From CAYTLQ01 sp964438715 (GTDB lineage: Bacteria; Bacteroidota; Ignavibacteria; Ignavibacteriales; Ignavibacteriaceae): a stretch of 19,626 nt of DNA. Where the stretch lies: the NCBI GenBank assembly GCA_964438715.1, contig CAYTLQ010000011.1, forward strand, positions 1 to 19,626. Reading direction: 5' to 3'. Under the pieces are notes generated by a model, which searched no databases, had not been told where the DNA came from, and saw only the letters and a list, made by a program, of their open reading frames with translations. The first letter of the stretch is position 1. Each line of letters begins with the position of its first letter. Below, one piece after another: positions 8,466 through 15,977 of this stretch. The translations under genes were made by a program, and so were the position numbers.

Positions 8466-9470
8466 TTATTTAACATACGGATAATATTTACACTCACTAT
8501 CTTGCCAGCGGGTTAAATTATTATTAACGAGTAAGTCATAATTCATAATTGAGGCGCCGTACAGCAAAGACTTTGCATCGTAACCTAACAATTTAAGGAC
8601 AGTAGCTACCTGTGCAGAGGTTTGACCTGTAAAGCAGTACAGAACAATAGTTTTATTAGTAGGCAAAGTTTTTAAGAAAGTTGAAAGTTTAAGATCGGCT
8701 TTTGGAGTGTACTGAACGGCTCCGGGCATGTGTCCAAGATTGTACTGTGCTAAAGTCCAATAGTTGATGATATAATAATTCGAAAGATTAGCCGTAACGG
8801 TGTTCCAAGCAATTTTTATATCGCCAAAAGGATCTGCGGCGGCAAGCAGAGTATTAACGCGTGCTTCAAGAATTTCCCTTCCGGTTGTTTTCCCGGTATT
8901 TAATGTTGGGAGATCTCCTGCGGCATTTTTCGCATAGACCGTTTTATCAGTAAGCGGATAATTATTACCGATATTGGTTTTCCATTTATTTTCTACAGAG
9001 TCGTTCCATGCAGACATACCAAATTTCATATCGTAAACATTAGAGTATCCAAGGAGGCGAAGCAAACTGGTAGCATAACCTCCGGTTTGACCTGAATAAC
9101 AAACAATAGCAATTTTATCGTAGTTAGAAGGAGTAATAGTTTTCATGTAGTTAGCAATATCTTTAACCTGTACATTCACTGCACCTTCAATGTGGCCTTT
9201 TGCAAAATCGGTTGTCGAACGAATATCAATGATGTGAATTTTTGATGGATTTGTTAACTGATATGTGCGTACTTCTTCAGCAGTAATCATTGCGGGGGCT
9301 GCTGTATTAAGGAAGTCGCCGCCTGCTGTTGACTCGAGATATTCAGCCAAAACCTGCGCTTCATTAACCGGCGTAGGTGTTGGTTGTGTAGTTGATTCTT
9401 CTTTACATGCTGAAAGGAAAAGAATGAACGGAAGAAGAAGTATCAGTAAATAACGGTTAATTGTTTTCAT
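8466..9470 (-). CDS. Lipoprotein with two rhodanese (sulfurtransferase) domains
   Basis: A 334-residue lipoprotein: hydrophobic segment LLILLLPFILF then lipobox LSAC with Cys22 and a Thr/Pro-rich linker. The first rhodanese domain (about 60-160) has IIDIRSTTDFAKGHIEGAVN and the active-site loop C124-YSGQTG; the second (about 200-320) has LGHMPGAVQY and the loop C279-FTGQTS. Both loops keep the catalytic Cys, so both could form persulfide, unlike classical tandem rhodaneses where only one domain is active. Rhodaneses carry sulfane sulfur from thiosulfate or polysulfide to thiol acceptors. It is the last gene of a three-gene minus-strand operon, 27 bp after the 11-heme cytochrome, and ends before a strong terminator. 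A role in delivering sulfane sulfur at the cell surface to, or from, the cytochromes is an inference. Confidence 0.9.
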   Translation of the reverse strand: MKTINRYLLILLLPFILFLSACKEESTTQPTPTPVNEAQVLAEYLESTAGGDFLNTAAPAMITAEEVRTYQLTNPSKIHIIDIRSTTDFAKGHIEGAVNVQVKDIANYMKTITPSNYDKIAIVCYSGQTGGYATSLLRLLGYSNVYDMKFGMSAWNDSVENKWKTNIGNNYPLTDKTVYAKNAAGDLPTLNTGKTTGREILEARVNTLLAAADPFGDIKIAWNTVTANLSNYYIINYWTLAQYNLGHMPGAVQYTPKADLKLSTFLKTLPTNKTIVLYCFTGQTSAQVATVLKLLGYDAKSLLYGASIMNYDLLVNNNLTRWQDSECKYYPYVK

Positions 9471-9497
9471 TGTTATGCTCCTTATATATTTTTTGTA

Positions 9498-10871
9498 TTA
9501 TTTTACCAGTCCCCAGCTGACGGGTAATTTACCGTCAACAATTACTCCCTGACTGGCTGGCATTTCCCAGCTTTGCAGGTCGGACTGGAATAGGTAAAGT
9601 TCTTTATTCCTGAAATTTGTGCCTTCTTTGATGATATGGCAATTATCGTAACAAGGTTTACCGGAGGCAACCTGTGTGCGTTTTGTCCATTTTTGAATAT
9701 TATGCGGTGTAGCATATTTAAATGTTGGACGCACACTAAAGTTATTTAGTATTGGTACTCCGTAGTTCGACCAAGAATCGGGAGCCATAAGTGATCGTCG
9801 AAGTGTAGCGTATTTAAAGGGCTTTGTTTCCGGGATAGGATTCATTCCTATTTTATAACCAAGATATGAAGGTATCCTTGCGCCATCACCGTGTACATGG
9901 CAGCTACCGCAGTTATTATAATCCTGAGAGTGACATGTGTTACAACTGAAGGTGTTGATGTGCGTTGAATGATACATGTTTGAGGTTGCGACAGAACCGT
10001 GGCAGTCTGTACATTCAGGTTTTAGTGCCATTTTATATCGTTGATCATAAATTACTCCATCACCATGTACTTCGTTTTTTGTATGGCATGAAATACATGT
10101 GTAGCCGGCTTTTGTAAGATGTACATCCGGAACAGTTCCTGCACCTATACCAAGATAGGCATGTCCGCCCCGACTTGTATGGCAAGTTATGCAGTTATCG
10201 CGCATATCGGGTGTTTTTAAGAATTTATGACCTCGATATAAACCACCGCCACCGGCTTTTGGACGATTTACATGGCAGTCTCCACAAGTACCATGGCAAG
10301 TGGAGCAATTTGTTTTATAACCGCTTTTTAATTGTTCCGGTAGTTCATCGAAACTATTTGCACCATAGCGCATAAAGACCATAGTTTTTTGTCCCCACCC
10401 TTGTTCATGCAGACTATTCTTTGTACGGGCAACAATGTCAGCATGGCAGTTAGCGCATTTTTCTTCTGCGCGTGTAGAAGGATACCTGATAAAATCATTA
10501 GAGTGGGCAACTTTTTTGTCACCTGTATTATCAACGCCATTGTGGCAGGAAGTACATTTCATTTTACCGTGATAACTGTTCTTAAACTCATCATAACCTG
10601 AGCCACCAAGATAGACCCTGTCATATGGTTCTATATGAGGAGTTTCACCGCCACAACCACCTCCTGCCGCTGCGGTATCAGGGCTGAAGATAGTTTTCAA
10701 TAACTGGTAATCGGTATGACAGCCAACACAAGAGGCTTTTTCCTCAGGGACATTTGTTGTTCCGGTGGGTGTATCTGGCTCCTCTTTACAAGATGATACT
10801 AATGTTGCAGAGAGAAGCATCAGAAAAGCTAATGCAATAAATTGTATTTTGATGGAGTGTTTATGGTTCAT
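9498..10871 (-). CDS. Undecaheme-type lipoprotein cytochrome c
   Basis: A 457-residue lipoprotein (hydrophobic FIALAFLMLLSATL, lipobox VSSC with Cys28). Ten CxxCH heme motifs start at Cys48, 106, 139, 189, 196, 227, 259, 287, 310 and 321, and one longer CYDNCH (CxxxCH) motif starts at Cys407. The fourth and fifth are only two residues apart (CSTCHGTCGDCH), a packing known from c3/NrfB-like multiheme cytochromes. Many extra His residues could be distal ligands. It should pass electrons in the periplasm or at the outer membrane; no catalytic domain is visible, and the last about 45 residues lack heme motifs. It lies 16 bp downstream of the 7-heme cytochrome and 27 bp upstream of the rhodanese gene. 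The electron partner is unknown; metal, humic or sulfur-compound reduction are all possible. Confidence 0.92.
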   Translation of the reverse strand: MNHKHSIKIQFIALAFLMLLSATLVSSCKEEPDTPTGTTNVPEEKASCVGCHTDYQLLKTIFSPDTAAAGGGCGGETPHIEPYDRVYLGGSGYDEFKNSYHGKMKCTSCHNGVDNTGDKKVAHSNDFIRYPSTRAEEKCANCHADIVARTKNSLHEQGWGQKTMVFMRYGANSFDELPEQLKSGYKTNCSTCHGTCGDCHVNRPKAGGGGLYRGHKFLKTPDMRDNCITCHTSRGGHAYLGIGAGTVPDVHLTKAGYTCISCHTKNEVHGDGVIYDQRYKMALKPECTDCHGSVATSNMYHSTHINTFSCNTCHSQDYNNCGSCHVHGDGARIPSYLGYKIGMNPIPETKPFKYATLRRSLMAPDSWSNYGVPILNNFSVRPTFKYATPHNIQKWTKRTQVASGKPCYDNCHIIKEGTNFRNKELYLFQSDLQSWEMPASQGVIVDGKLPVSWGLVK

Positions 10872-10887
10872 AGGTTTCCTCGATCTG

Positions 10888-11724
10888 CTAATAGTTAACT
10901 ACCCCGTTTACATGGTTCTGTATATTCGTAAACCGGTAAACTGTATCGGTAGATGTAATAGTGACGGTAATTGACTGAACATGGCAAGTACCACAGTTCT
11001 GCATTTGCGGATGAGTGCCACCGGGGAGCGGATTATCGCCGGAGCCATGACAACTTCCACACCGCACAGAGGCGTCGGTCCACTTTGGGGTATTGGATTG
11101 ATTACCGTTAACAAAATAACCGTGACAATATGTATTTGCGCAAGTTAGTGTTTCAGGATTGTAAACAGGATTTGGGGTAAGAGAACCTGTTTTGTGATTT
11201 GCCAGAGAATCAAACACAAGTTCTGCACGCATATCAGTATCGAGATGCCCGGCAGAGGTTAATGCTGTTGGAATAATGTGGCACCATGAACACTCGGCTT
11301 TTCTGCCTATATCTCCTCCTTCAAGGTGAACGGTATGTGCACCAACCCCTCGGGATGTGTTAAGGAATCCTCCGGAAAGATCACGAGGAGGAGCTGTTTT
11401 CGATGTATCGGAAAAAACTCCATGGCAGGTATTACATGCTTCAGGACCGGAGGCATTGTTATGGCATCCGCTGTTAAGGCAACTACTGCCTGTTGTACCG
11501 CCACTGTAGTTTTTTGCGTGACAGCGCTGACATTCCTTAAGGTCGTAAAGCCCCTGGTTTCGAATTACATTACCGTGGAATCCGGATGAAGACGGTGAGG
11601 CAAAATCAGCACTGTGAATCTGGACTTTTTCAGGTTTCGTTAAATTCTCTGCTTCTTCGCTACAGGAACTGACAAGAACAGTAGCCAACAGGAGTATTAT
11701 TATTGAAGTGTAATATTTCAGCAT
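10888..11724 (-). CDS. Heptaheme lipoprotein cytochrome with CxxxxCH/CxxCH motifs
   Basis: A 278-residue lipoprotein (IIILLLATVLV, lipobox VSSC with Cys21). It has five CxxCH motifs (CQRCH at 65, CNTCH at 97, CSWCH at 145, CGSCH at 222, CGTCH at 244) and two CxxxxCH motifs (CLNSGCH at 82 and CANTYCH at 195). The block CANTYCHGYF followed about 20 residues later by CGSCHGSG is the arrangement of the Geobacter-type CxxxxCH...CxxCH domain (TIGR01904/PF09698). It is first in the operon, so it is the best-placed gene for operon regulation. Likely an outer-surface or periplasmic electron carrier working with the 11-heme protein downstream; direction of electron flow cannot be read from the sequence. 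Confidence 0.92.
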   Translation of the reverse strand: MLKYYTSIIILLLATVLVSSCSEEAENLTKPEKVQIHSADFASPSSSGFHGNVIRNQGLYDLKECQRCHAKNYSGGTTGSSCLNSGCHNNASGPEACNTCHGVFSDTSKTAPPRDLSGGFLNTSRGVGAHTVHLEGGDIGRKAECSWCHIIPTALTSAGHLDTDMRAELVFDSLANHKTGSLTPNPVYNPETLTCANTYCHGYFVNGNQSNTPKWTDASVRCGSCHGSGDNPLPGGTHPQMQNCGTCHVQSITVTITSTDTVYRFTNIQNHVNGVVNY

Positions 11725-11741
11725 ATTAATTCTTAACTCTG

Positions 11742-11768
11742 AATCGGATAATTTTCTTTACTCCGATT
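11742..11768. promoter_or_regulatory. Inverted repeat in the leader of the cytochrome operon
   Basis: AATCGGA (11742-11748) and TCCGATT (11762-11768) form a perfect 7-bp inverted repeat with a 13-bp spacer, 18-44 bases upstream of the first cytochrome ATG. The half-sites are centred 20 bp apart, about two helical turns, as expected for a dimeric regulator. A TTGACC lies immediately upstream on the minus strand, but a clear -10 at 17-18 bp is lacking. It could also be an RNA hairpin in the leader. Confidence 0.35.
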
Positions 11769-12262
11769 GGTCAACTAATATGCCATAAAATCTGGTGAAG
11801 AATTTTAACGGAGAAGAGGAATTTAATTTATAATTACCAATTATTTTTCTCTACCACTAATTGATTTATTGTTTGCTAACAGGCAATTATCGGTTGCAAG
11901 ACGATGAACAATGTAAATCAGAGAATTTTGTAATAAGTGTAAATAATTGCCATTTTGCAATTAATATTTTTTTTGTAAAAGAATTAATATAAAATCGGGT
12001 TTCTTTGAAATTCTGGTTGTAGTTACTATCCTCCGGAGCAGAGGGGAAAGTAGTAAATAACTTTTAGCGCCATTTTTTCAAGTGAACCCTATCAACAGTT
12101 ATTATACATACTTCAGCGTTCTGATGAAAAAGTAGTATAGTCAAATTGGAAGGTTAACGGCCTAGCTATTGGCAGGAGGATAATTAGCATAAAAGTTCAT
12201 TCGAAGAATTGCACTTGAACCTACTATTTGCAGGATGTGGATCATACGAATCACTGAATCCG
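11769..12262. other. Intergenic region without a recognisable gene
   Basis: About 490 AT-rich bases separate the cytochrome operon from the cassette-like island. I see no convincing ORF or RNA gene. It holds a plus-strand stem TAATTGC/GCAATTA (11944-11950 and 11957-11963, 6-nt loop) followed after three bases by a run of eight T, shaped like a weak AT-rich terminator but with no plus-strand gene upstream, and a palindrome CTCCGGAG at 12031-12038. It may be leftover DNA of earlier insertions. Confidence 0.4.
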
Positions 12263-12397
12263 CCGTTACGACTAACGGTTGCGGGCTTGTGTTCGGTCGG
12301 GTTTCGGAGTATGAAACTTAATTTTACTAAAGTTTATTAGAAGCAGAAAGCTCCAGGATTGCAAGTCACCCCGCCTGACGCAAAACCCGTGTTATGC
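12263..12397. repeat. Cassette-boundary dyad A (attC-like), downstream of the TauE gene
   Basis: Left arm 12273-12301 (TAACGGTTGCGGGCTTGTG...) and right arm 12369-12394 (CCCCGCCTGACGC...GTTA) pair as a long imperfect stem of about 17 of 20 positions, counting wobble pairs, with an unpaired extra base in the right arm. Inside is a small hairpin GTTTC/GAAAC (12301-12317). At the left edge is a perfect CCGTTA/TAACGG dyad (12263-12278). Outer TAAC...GTTA ends, length of about 120-135 bp, bulged bases and position right after the stop codon at 12423 resemble integron attC sites, but the core boxes (GCATAAC, GTTAGTC in gene direction) each deviate by one base from RYYYAAC/GTTRRRY. The 20-bp part GTCACCCCGCCTGACGCAAA (12365-12384) is repeated exactly in dyad C. 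Confidence 0.5.
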
Positions 12398-12422
12398 CTT
12401 CGTTGTTCTCGTTTTTTCGCTG

Positions 12423-13148
12423 TCATTTCGCTGACAATATTATTAGTTGAAGTCCTGATACTATAAGCAAAACTTCAATGAGCAAAATAAATTTCTCTCG
12501 GCTCAATTTTTCAATTATTTTCTTTCCTGTCCAACTGCCCAAAATCATCGCTATGCCAATAAAAAGTCCATAATAAAGTTCGGTCTGTCCGATTAATGAA
12601 TATTTGTTATAAACGATTGTCTTGGTCAGGTGCATTATCAGTGCGGTAAATGCTTCACTTGCAATGTAGGCTGTCGGTGTCATATCAATTCCAAGAAAAA
12701 AAGCAGCTCCTAGTGGTCCGGCACTTCCTGCAAGTCCCGATAAAAAACCTGTCAGCCCGCCACCAAGTAACATTCCTTTGTCGCCAAGTTCAATTTTTAT
12801 AATGTTTGTCCTACGATGAATGACCAATAGAATGAGAAAAATGCCAATTCCGGTTTTTATTTTGTAGCTGTCAATTTCAGTGAATAGATAACTGCCTAAA
12901 AATGTTAAAGGAATAGCGGTCAGTAAAAAGAAGATAATTGGCCTCCATTTTAGTTCGTGTCTGCCAGACCAAATTCTTGAAGCGTTACCGAATATTTGTC
13001 CGATTGTCAAAATTGGAATGGCTGCTTTTATACCAACTATTGCAGTCAAAACGGGAAGCAAAACTAATGCACCGCCAAATCCTGCTGCTCCAGAAACTGT
13101 TGCTGCGAGAAATGAAATTGCGAATAATATGATTAGTGCTGCAGTCAA
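12423..13148 (-). CDS. TauE/SafE (TSUP) family sulfite/sulfonate-type anion permease
   Basis: A 241-residue integral membrane protein with about eight hydrophobic segments. The N-terminal repeat has FLAATVSGAAGFGGALVLLP and the second half GFLSGLAGSAGPLGAAFFLG, the two Gly-rich loops typical of the TauE/SafE (TSUP) family. Family members move small organic or inorganic sulfur anions (sulfite, sulfoacetate, thiosulfate) across the inner membrane; the substrate here is unknown. The start is TTG at 13146-13148: the frame meets a TAA four codons further upstream, no ATG or GTG lies near the first membrane helix, and GGA sits about 8 bases before the TTG. It stands alone between dyads A and B, which suggests a single-gene cassette. 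The GTCCTACGATGA shared by its coding region (near 12808) and its upstream DNA (near 13170) is probably chance. Confidence 0.88.
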   Translation of the reverse strand: MTAALIILFAISFLAATVSGAAGFGGALVLLPVLTAIVGIKAAIPILTIGQIFGNASRIWSGRHELKWRPIIFFLLTAIPLTFLGSYLFTEIDSYKIKTGIGIFLILLVIHRRTNIIKIELGDKGMLLGGGLTGFLSGLAGSAGPLGAAFFLGIDMTPTAYIASEAFTALIMHLTKTIVYNKYSLIGQTELYYGLFIGIAMILGSWTGKKIIEKLSREKFILLIEVLLIVSGLQLIILSAK

Positions 13149-13185
13149 GTTTTCTGTCCGTTAGGTGTCGTCCTACGATGAGGTA

Positions 13186-13277
13186 TAATGTTTTGCCGCC
13201 TGCCGCAGTGGGGGATTTCGGAGCACTGCACTTTATTTAACCACATCTGCCCTCATTGCGGAAAACGGCTGTTACCG
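13186..13277. repeat. Cassette-boundary dyad B (attC-like), downstream of the Fic/Res-like unit
   Basis: CCGCAGTGGGGG (13203-13214) pairs with CCCTCATTGCGG (13250-13261) over 12 positions, two of them G-T wobbles; the outer ends are TAATG (13186) and GTTACC (13271). An alternative inner hairpin GCAGTG/CACTGC lies at 13205-13229. The right end GCTGTTACCGGCTGCC parallels GCTGTTGACGGCTTGC of dyad C, and the internal TTTCGGAG is shared with dyad A. It is 143 bp past the stop at 13420. The stretch 13278-13419 shows nothing further except a short CCAAT/ATTGG dyad. Confidence 0.45.
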
Positions 13278-13419
13278 GCTGCCCTTTTTTTCTTTCGTGT
13301 TTATTCGTAATCATTTTGTTTCTGCCTTTGTGCATTGGCTTGGTGGCTCTTTAGTAAAACCAGGCTTTAGCAAGGGCTTATACGATTTTGTAAATGTACT
13401 ACCAATAGCATTGGCATTT

Positions 13420-15006
13420 CTATTCGTGTAATGCGTTTTCCAATGTCGTTTTAAATTCATTTTCGTTTTTGTAATTGTAAAATGGAACGGCTGTTATCAA
13501 ATATGTGTCTGTGTCTATTTTGATTGTCTTTTGTTCTGCTCTTATTTCTTTCAAAAAGTCTTCTTTCCATTTGTCGTGTCCTTTCAGATGCTCTCCTTTT
13601 GGTTCTATAAAAACCTGAAAAGTCATTTGTTCACCGTCACGTTGTTTGCAGAAAAGCAAAAAGTCGGGTTCAAAGGCTCGTCCGAGTTTGTCGAAGATTT
13701 TTATTTCTCTTTCGTTTCGGATTAAGTAAATATTATCAAACTTTTGTTTTAAGTCGTTAAATCGTCTGGAAAACAGTTCTACAAATTTCTTTTCTTCACT
13801 TGTTCCGTAGTTGGCATTGTAAACATACCAAGGCTCGTTTGCTACCAATGTTTCTTGACCCTCTGCTCGTTCGCTATCCTTATAAACCTTGATTTCTTTG
13901 TCTTTGAAAACTTTGTGAATCGGTTCTTTGATATAGTCTGAACCTTCATATTCTGTAGAGTTGCTCTTTATGTCTGCTTCAATGCTTTGCAATAGTCCGT
14001 TTAAGGCTTGCAAATAGTCGAAATGGGTAAGTTCTTTTAGTCGGTTTGCTGTTCCGCTGAAAGTGATTTCTAAACCTGCTAAGAAGTCAGTGCTGTCAAT
14101 GAAATTGGAAAGTGAACCTATATTTGGAAAGTAATGGGATAAACTATCGTAATAGAAAAACGGATTTTGACTTAATGCAAAACGGATAACATTTTTTGGA
14201 ATATCAGATAACTTTATATCTTTAGATTTTACTATTTCATATTCTGCTGGTGGATTTTCCATTTCAAACCCGATGGCTGATGAAATTCTGCCAACTCCTG
14301 ACGAAAGCGTATGTCGGTAATTGGTTTTCTTAACACCTAAATCGGCAAATGATTTTATGTTGTCAAAGCTTTTCGGAATTTTCTTGTTATAGAAAACATG
14401 TCCGTCACGATAAAAGTCTGTTCCCTTAAAGTCTAATTTTAAAGTTAGTTGTTTAGTAACAAGGTTTTCGTCATCTTCATAAATACCCCAATCAACAAGG
14501 GCTTTCTTCAATTCCGAAATGTAACGGTTGTCTTCTTTGGTGTGATAATACAATTCTTCCAATGTTTTCAAATCGTTGGAAATATCATCATCAAATTTTC
14601 GGGTAAACTTGTCTTGTCCTTTTTCTAAGGCAAACGGATAATATCTTGCACCACGACCAATGAGCTGCGCTTCTGCAAGGGTAGTTTTCCCAGGTCTGTT
14701 CTCTCTGCCATCTCTGCCTTCATATAACCGAACGATATCAAATAAATTAAGAACATCCCAGCCTTCGTTCAGTTTCTGAACGGCAAAAACAGCACGGATG
14801 GGATTGTTTTCGTCTTCTAAAGTGTTTAACAATATTGGGTTTTGCTCGGCTTCTGCATCATTGTTGGCACTCAGGCAATTTTCGGGTTTGAAATTGGCTT
14901 GAATGCGTTTTACTATCTCATTAGCTGAAATGCCTTTGGCTTCAAAAAATCGGAAAGCCTTTTGAACAATAGGAACGGTAGAGGTCTTTTGTATTTTCTC
15001 TACCAT
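13420..15006 (-). CDS. Type III restriction (Res)-like helicase-nuclease, C-terminal fragment
   Basis: A 528-residue open frame that is the second half of the gene whose first half is at 15055-15975. It holds the second helicase domain, with AVQKLNEGWDVLNLFDIVRL (75-94; motif V region) and QLIGRGARYYPF (114-125; motif VI), followed by a long linker and a C-terminal PD-(D/E)xK nuclease: P447-D448 in FEPDFLLF and E468-P-K470 in FIEPKG. The ATG at 15006 has no Shine-Dalgarno and lies inside helicase domain 2, so it is not a natural start: the same frame continues upstream through 16 codons to the TAA at 15055-15057 and beyond it into the N-terminal fragment. Without the ATPase half the fragment would not work alone. 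It is followed by cassette-like dyad B. Confidence 0.82.
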   Translation of the reverse strand: MVEKIQKTSTVPIVQKAFRFFEAKGISANEIVKRIQANFKPENCLSANNDAEAEQNPILLNTLEDENNPIRAVFAVQKLNEGWDVLNLFDIVRLYEGRDGRENRPGKTTLAEAQLIGRGARYYPFALEKGQDKFTRKFDDDISNDLKTLEELYYHTKEDNRYISELKKALVDWGIYEDDENLVTKQLTLKLDFKGTDFYRDGHVFYNKKIPKSFDNIKSFADLGVKKTNYRHTLSSGVGRISSAIGFEMENPPAEYEIVKSKDIKLSDIPKNVIRFALSQNPFFYYDSLSHYFPNIGSLSNFIDSTDFLAGLEITFSGTANRLKELTHFDYLQALNGLLQSIEADIKSNSTEYEGSDYIKEPIHKVFKDKEIKVYKDSERAEGQETLVANEPWYVYNANYGTSEEKKFVELFSRRFNDLKQKFDNIYLIRNEREIKIFDKLGRAFEPDFLLFCKQRDGEQMTFQVFIEPKGEHLKGHDKWKEDFLKEIRAEQKTIKIDTDTYLITAVPFYNYKNENEFKTTLENALHE

Positions 15007-15054
15007 CGCTACCGAAAAATCGTCAATCAGTTTGTGGAAGTTCTCTTTGTTTAG

Positions 15055-15975
15055 TTATGATTCTTTGATTGTCTTTTTGGCTTTAAACAGTATTACGGGT
15101 TTTAAATTGATATTGTTTGAAGTAGCCAATTCCTGACGGTACAAATTCAATATCAACGCCTGGATAATCCTGTCCTGCTCGTCATACAAAGCACGGATAA
15201 GATTTATTTCTTTCGAATACTTGTCTTTGCGGAACTCGGCAAGGTCGTATTTGAAAATTACTTTGTCTTGATAGTGTTTCACTAATTCCGCTGTTTCGGT
15301 GTCAATTGTTGCCGTAAACTCCAACAAGATATTTTCAAAATTGGATTCGTGAATTTTCTTTACCGTGTCTTCCCAACTGCCAAACAAATTTCCCGATTTT
15401 GTCCCTGCTACTAAGTGGTGGGCTTCGTCAGCAATCAAAACTAATTTTTTGTCTTTAAAATCTTCGTAGGTTACGCTGTTTTCTTTGGTTTTGTTCAGGT
15501 CAATATGAAGCTGTTGAATGGTGGTAAACTTTATATTGATATTTTCACGGTCGGCTTCTTCAAAATTGTCAATCTCCTTTATTAAAACTTCTTTCCCTTC
15601 AATTACAATTTTGTCGTTGAACAAGTATTTTGAAGTCTGCGGGTTGAGAAAATTGTCTTTGGTTTTTTGAATGATATTGTTGCTGTTTACAAAAAACAAA
15701 AAGTTGCGATAGCCTTTTTGATAAAGGTGCAACATCAAACCTGCCATTATCAAAGTCTTTCCACTACCCGTTGCCATATTGTAAAGCAAGTGGTAAGGTT
15801 TTTTGGGCTTTTCTTCTAAATCTTCTTGGTCTAAGTATATGTATCGCTTAAACGCTTCAATCTGATAAGGCTGTTGCTCAAATTTTAGATTATCGCTAAT
15901 CCAATTGGGCACTTCTACTTGTGCCATAGTTTTCTTTGCAAACGGATTGTTAAATATTTCGTGTAAAAATGCCAT
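15055..15975 (-). CDS. Type III restriction (Res)-like helicase-nuclease, N-terminal fragment (in-frame stop)
   Basis: A 306-residue product holding helicase domain 1: Q-motif-like QQPYQIEAF (34-42), Walker A ATGSGKT (68-74), DEAH box ADEAHH (182-187) and TAT (221-223). Together with the fragment at 13420-15006 it reads as one 851-residue superfamily 2 enzyme of type III Res architecture (RecA1, RecA2, nuclease). The frame is interrupted by a single TAA at 15055-15057 after ...KKTIKES; the next codons in the same frame read LNKENFHKLIDDFSVAMVEK, which is protein-like and flows into the second fragment. So one base change (for example CAA to TAA) explains the break. The start ATG at 15973-15975 is 2 bp after the Fic stop codon, so translation is coupled. 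No Mod methyltransferase is adjacent. Confidence 0.85.
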   Translation of the reverse strand: MAFLHEIFNNPFAKKTMAQVEVPNWISDNLKFEQQPYQIEAFKRYIYLDQEDLEEKPKKPYHLLYNMATGSGKTLIMAGLMLHLYQKGYRNFLFFVNSNNIIQKTKDNFLNPQTSKYLFNDKIVIEGKEVLIKEIDNFEEADRENINIKFTTIQQLHIDLNKTKENSVTYEDFKDKKLVLIADEAHHLVAGTKSGNLFGSWEDTVKKIHESNFENILLEFTATIDTETAELVKHYQDKVIFKYDLAEFRKDKYSKEINLIRALYDEQDRIIQALILNLYRQELATSNNINLKPVILFKAKKTIKES

Positions 15976-15977
15976 TG

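Noticed and set aside
11959..11990. Direct repeat AATTAATAT twice, 23 bp apart
   Set aside because: Short and AT-rich in AT-rich intergenic DNA; expected by chance.
12808..13181. GTCCTACGATGA occurs in the TauE coding region and again upstream of it
   Set aside because: Twelve bases with no flanking similarity; most likely chance and without a duplication footprint.
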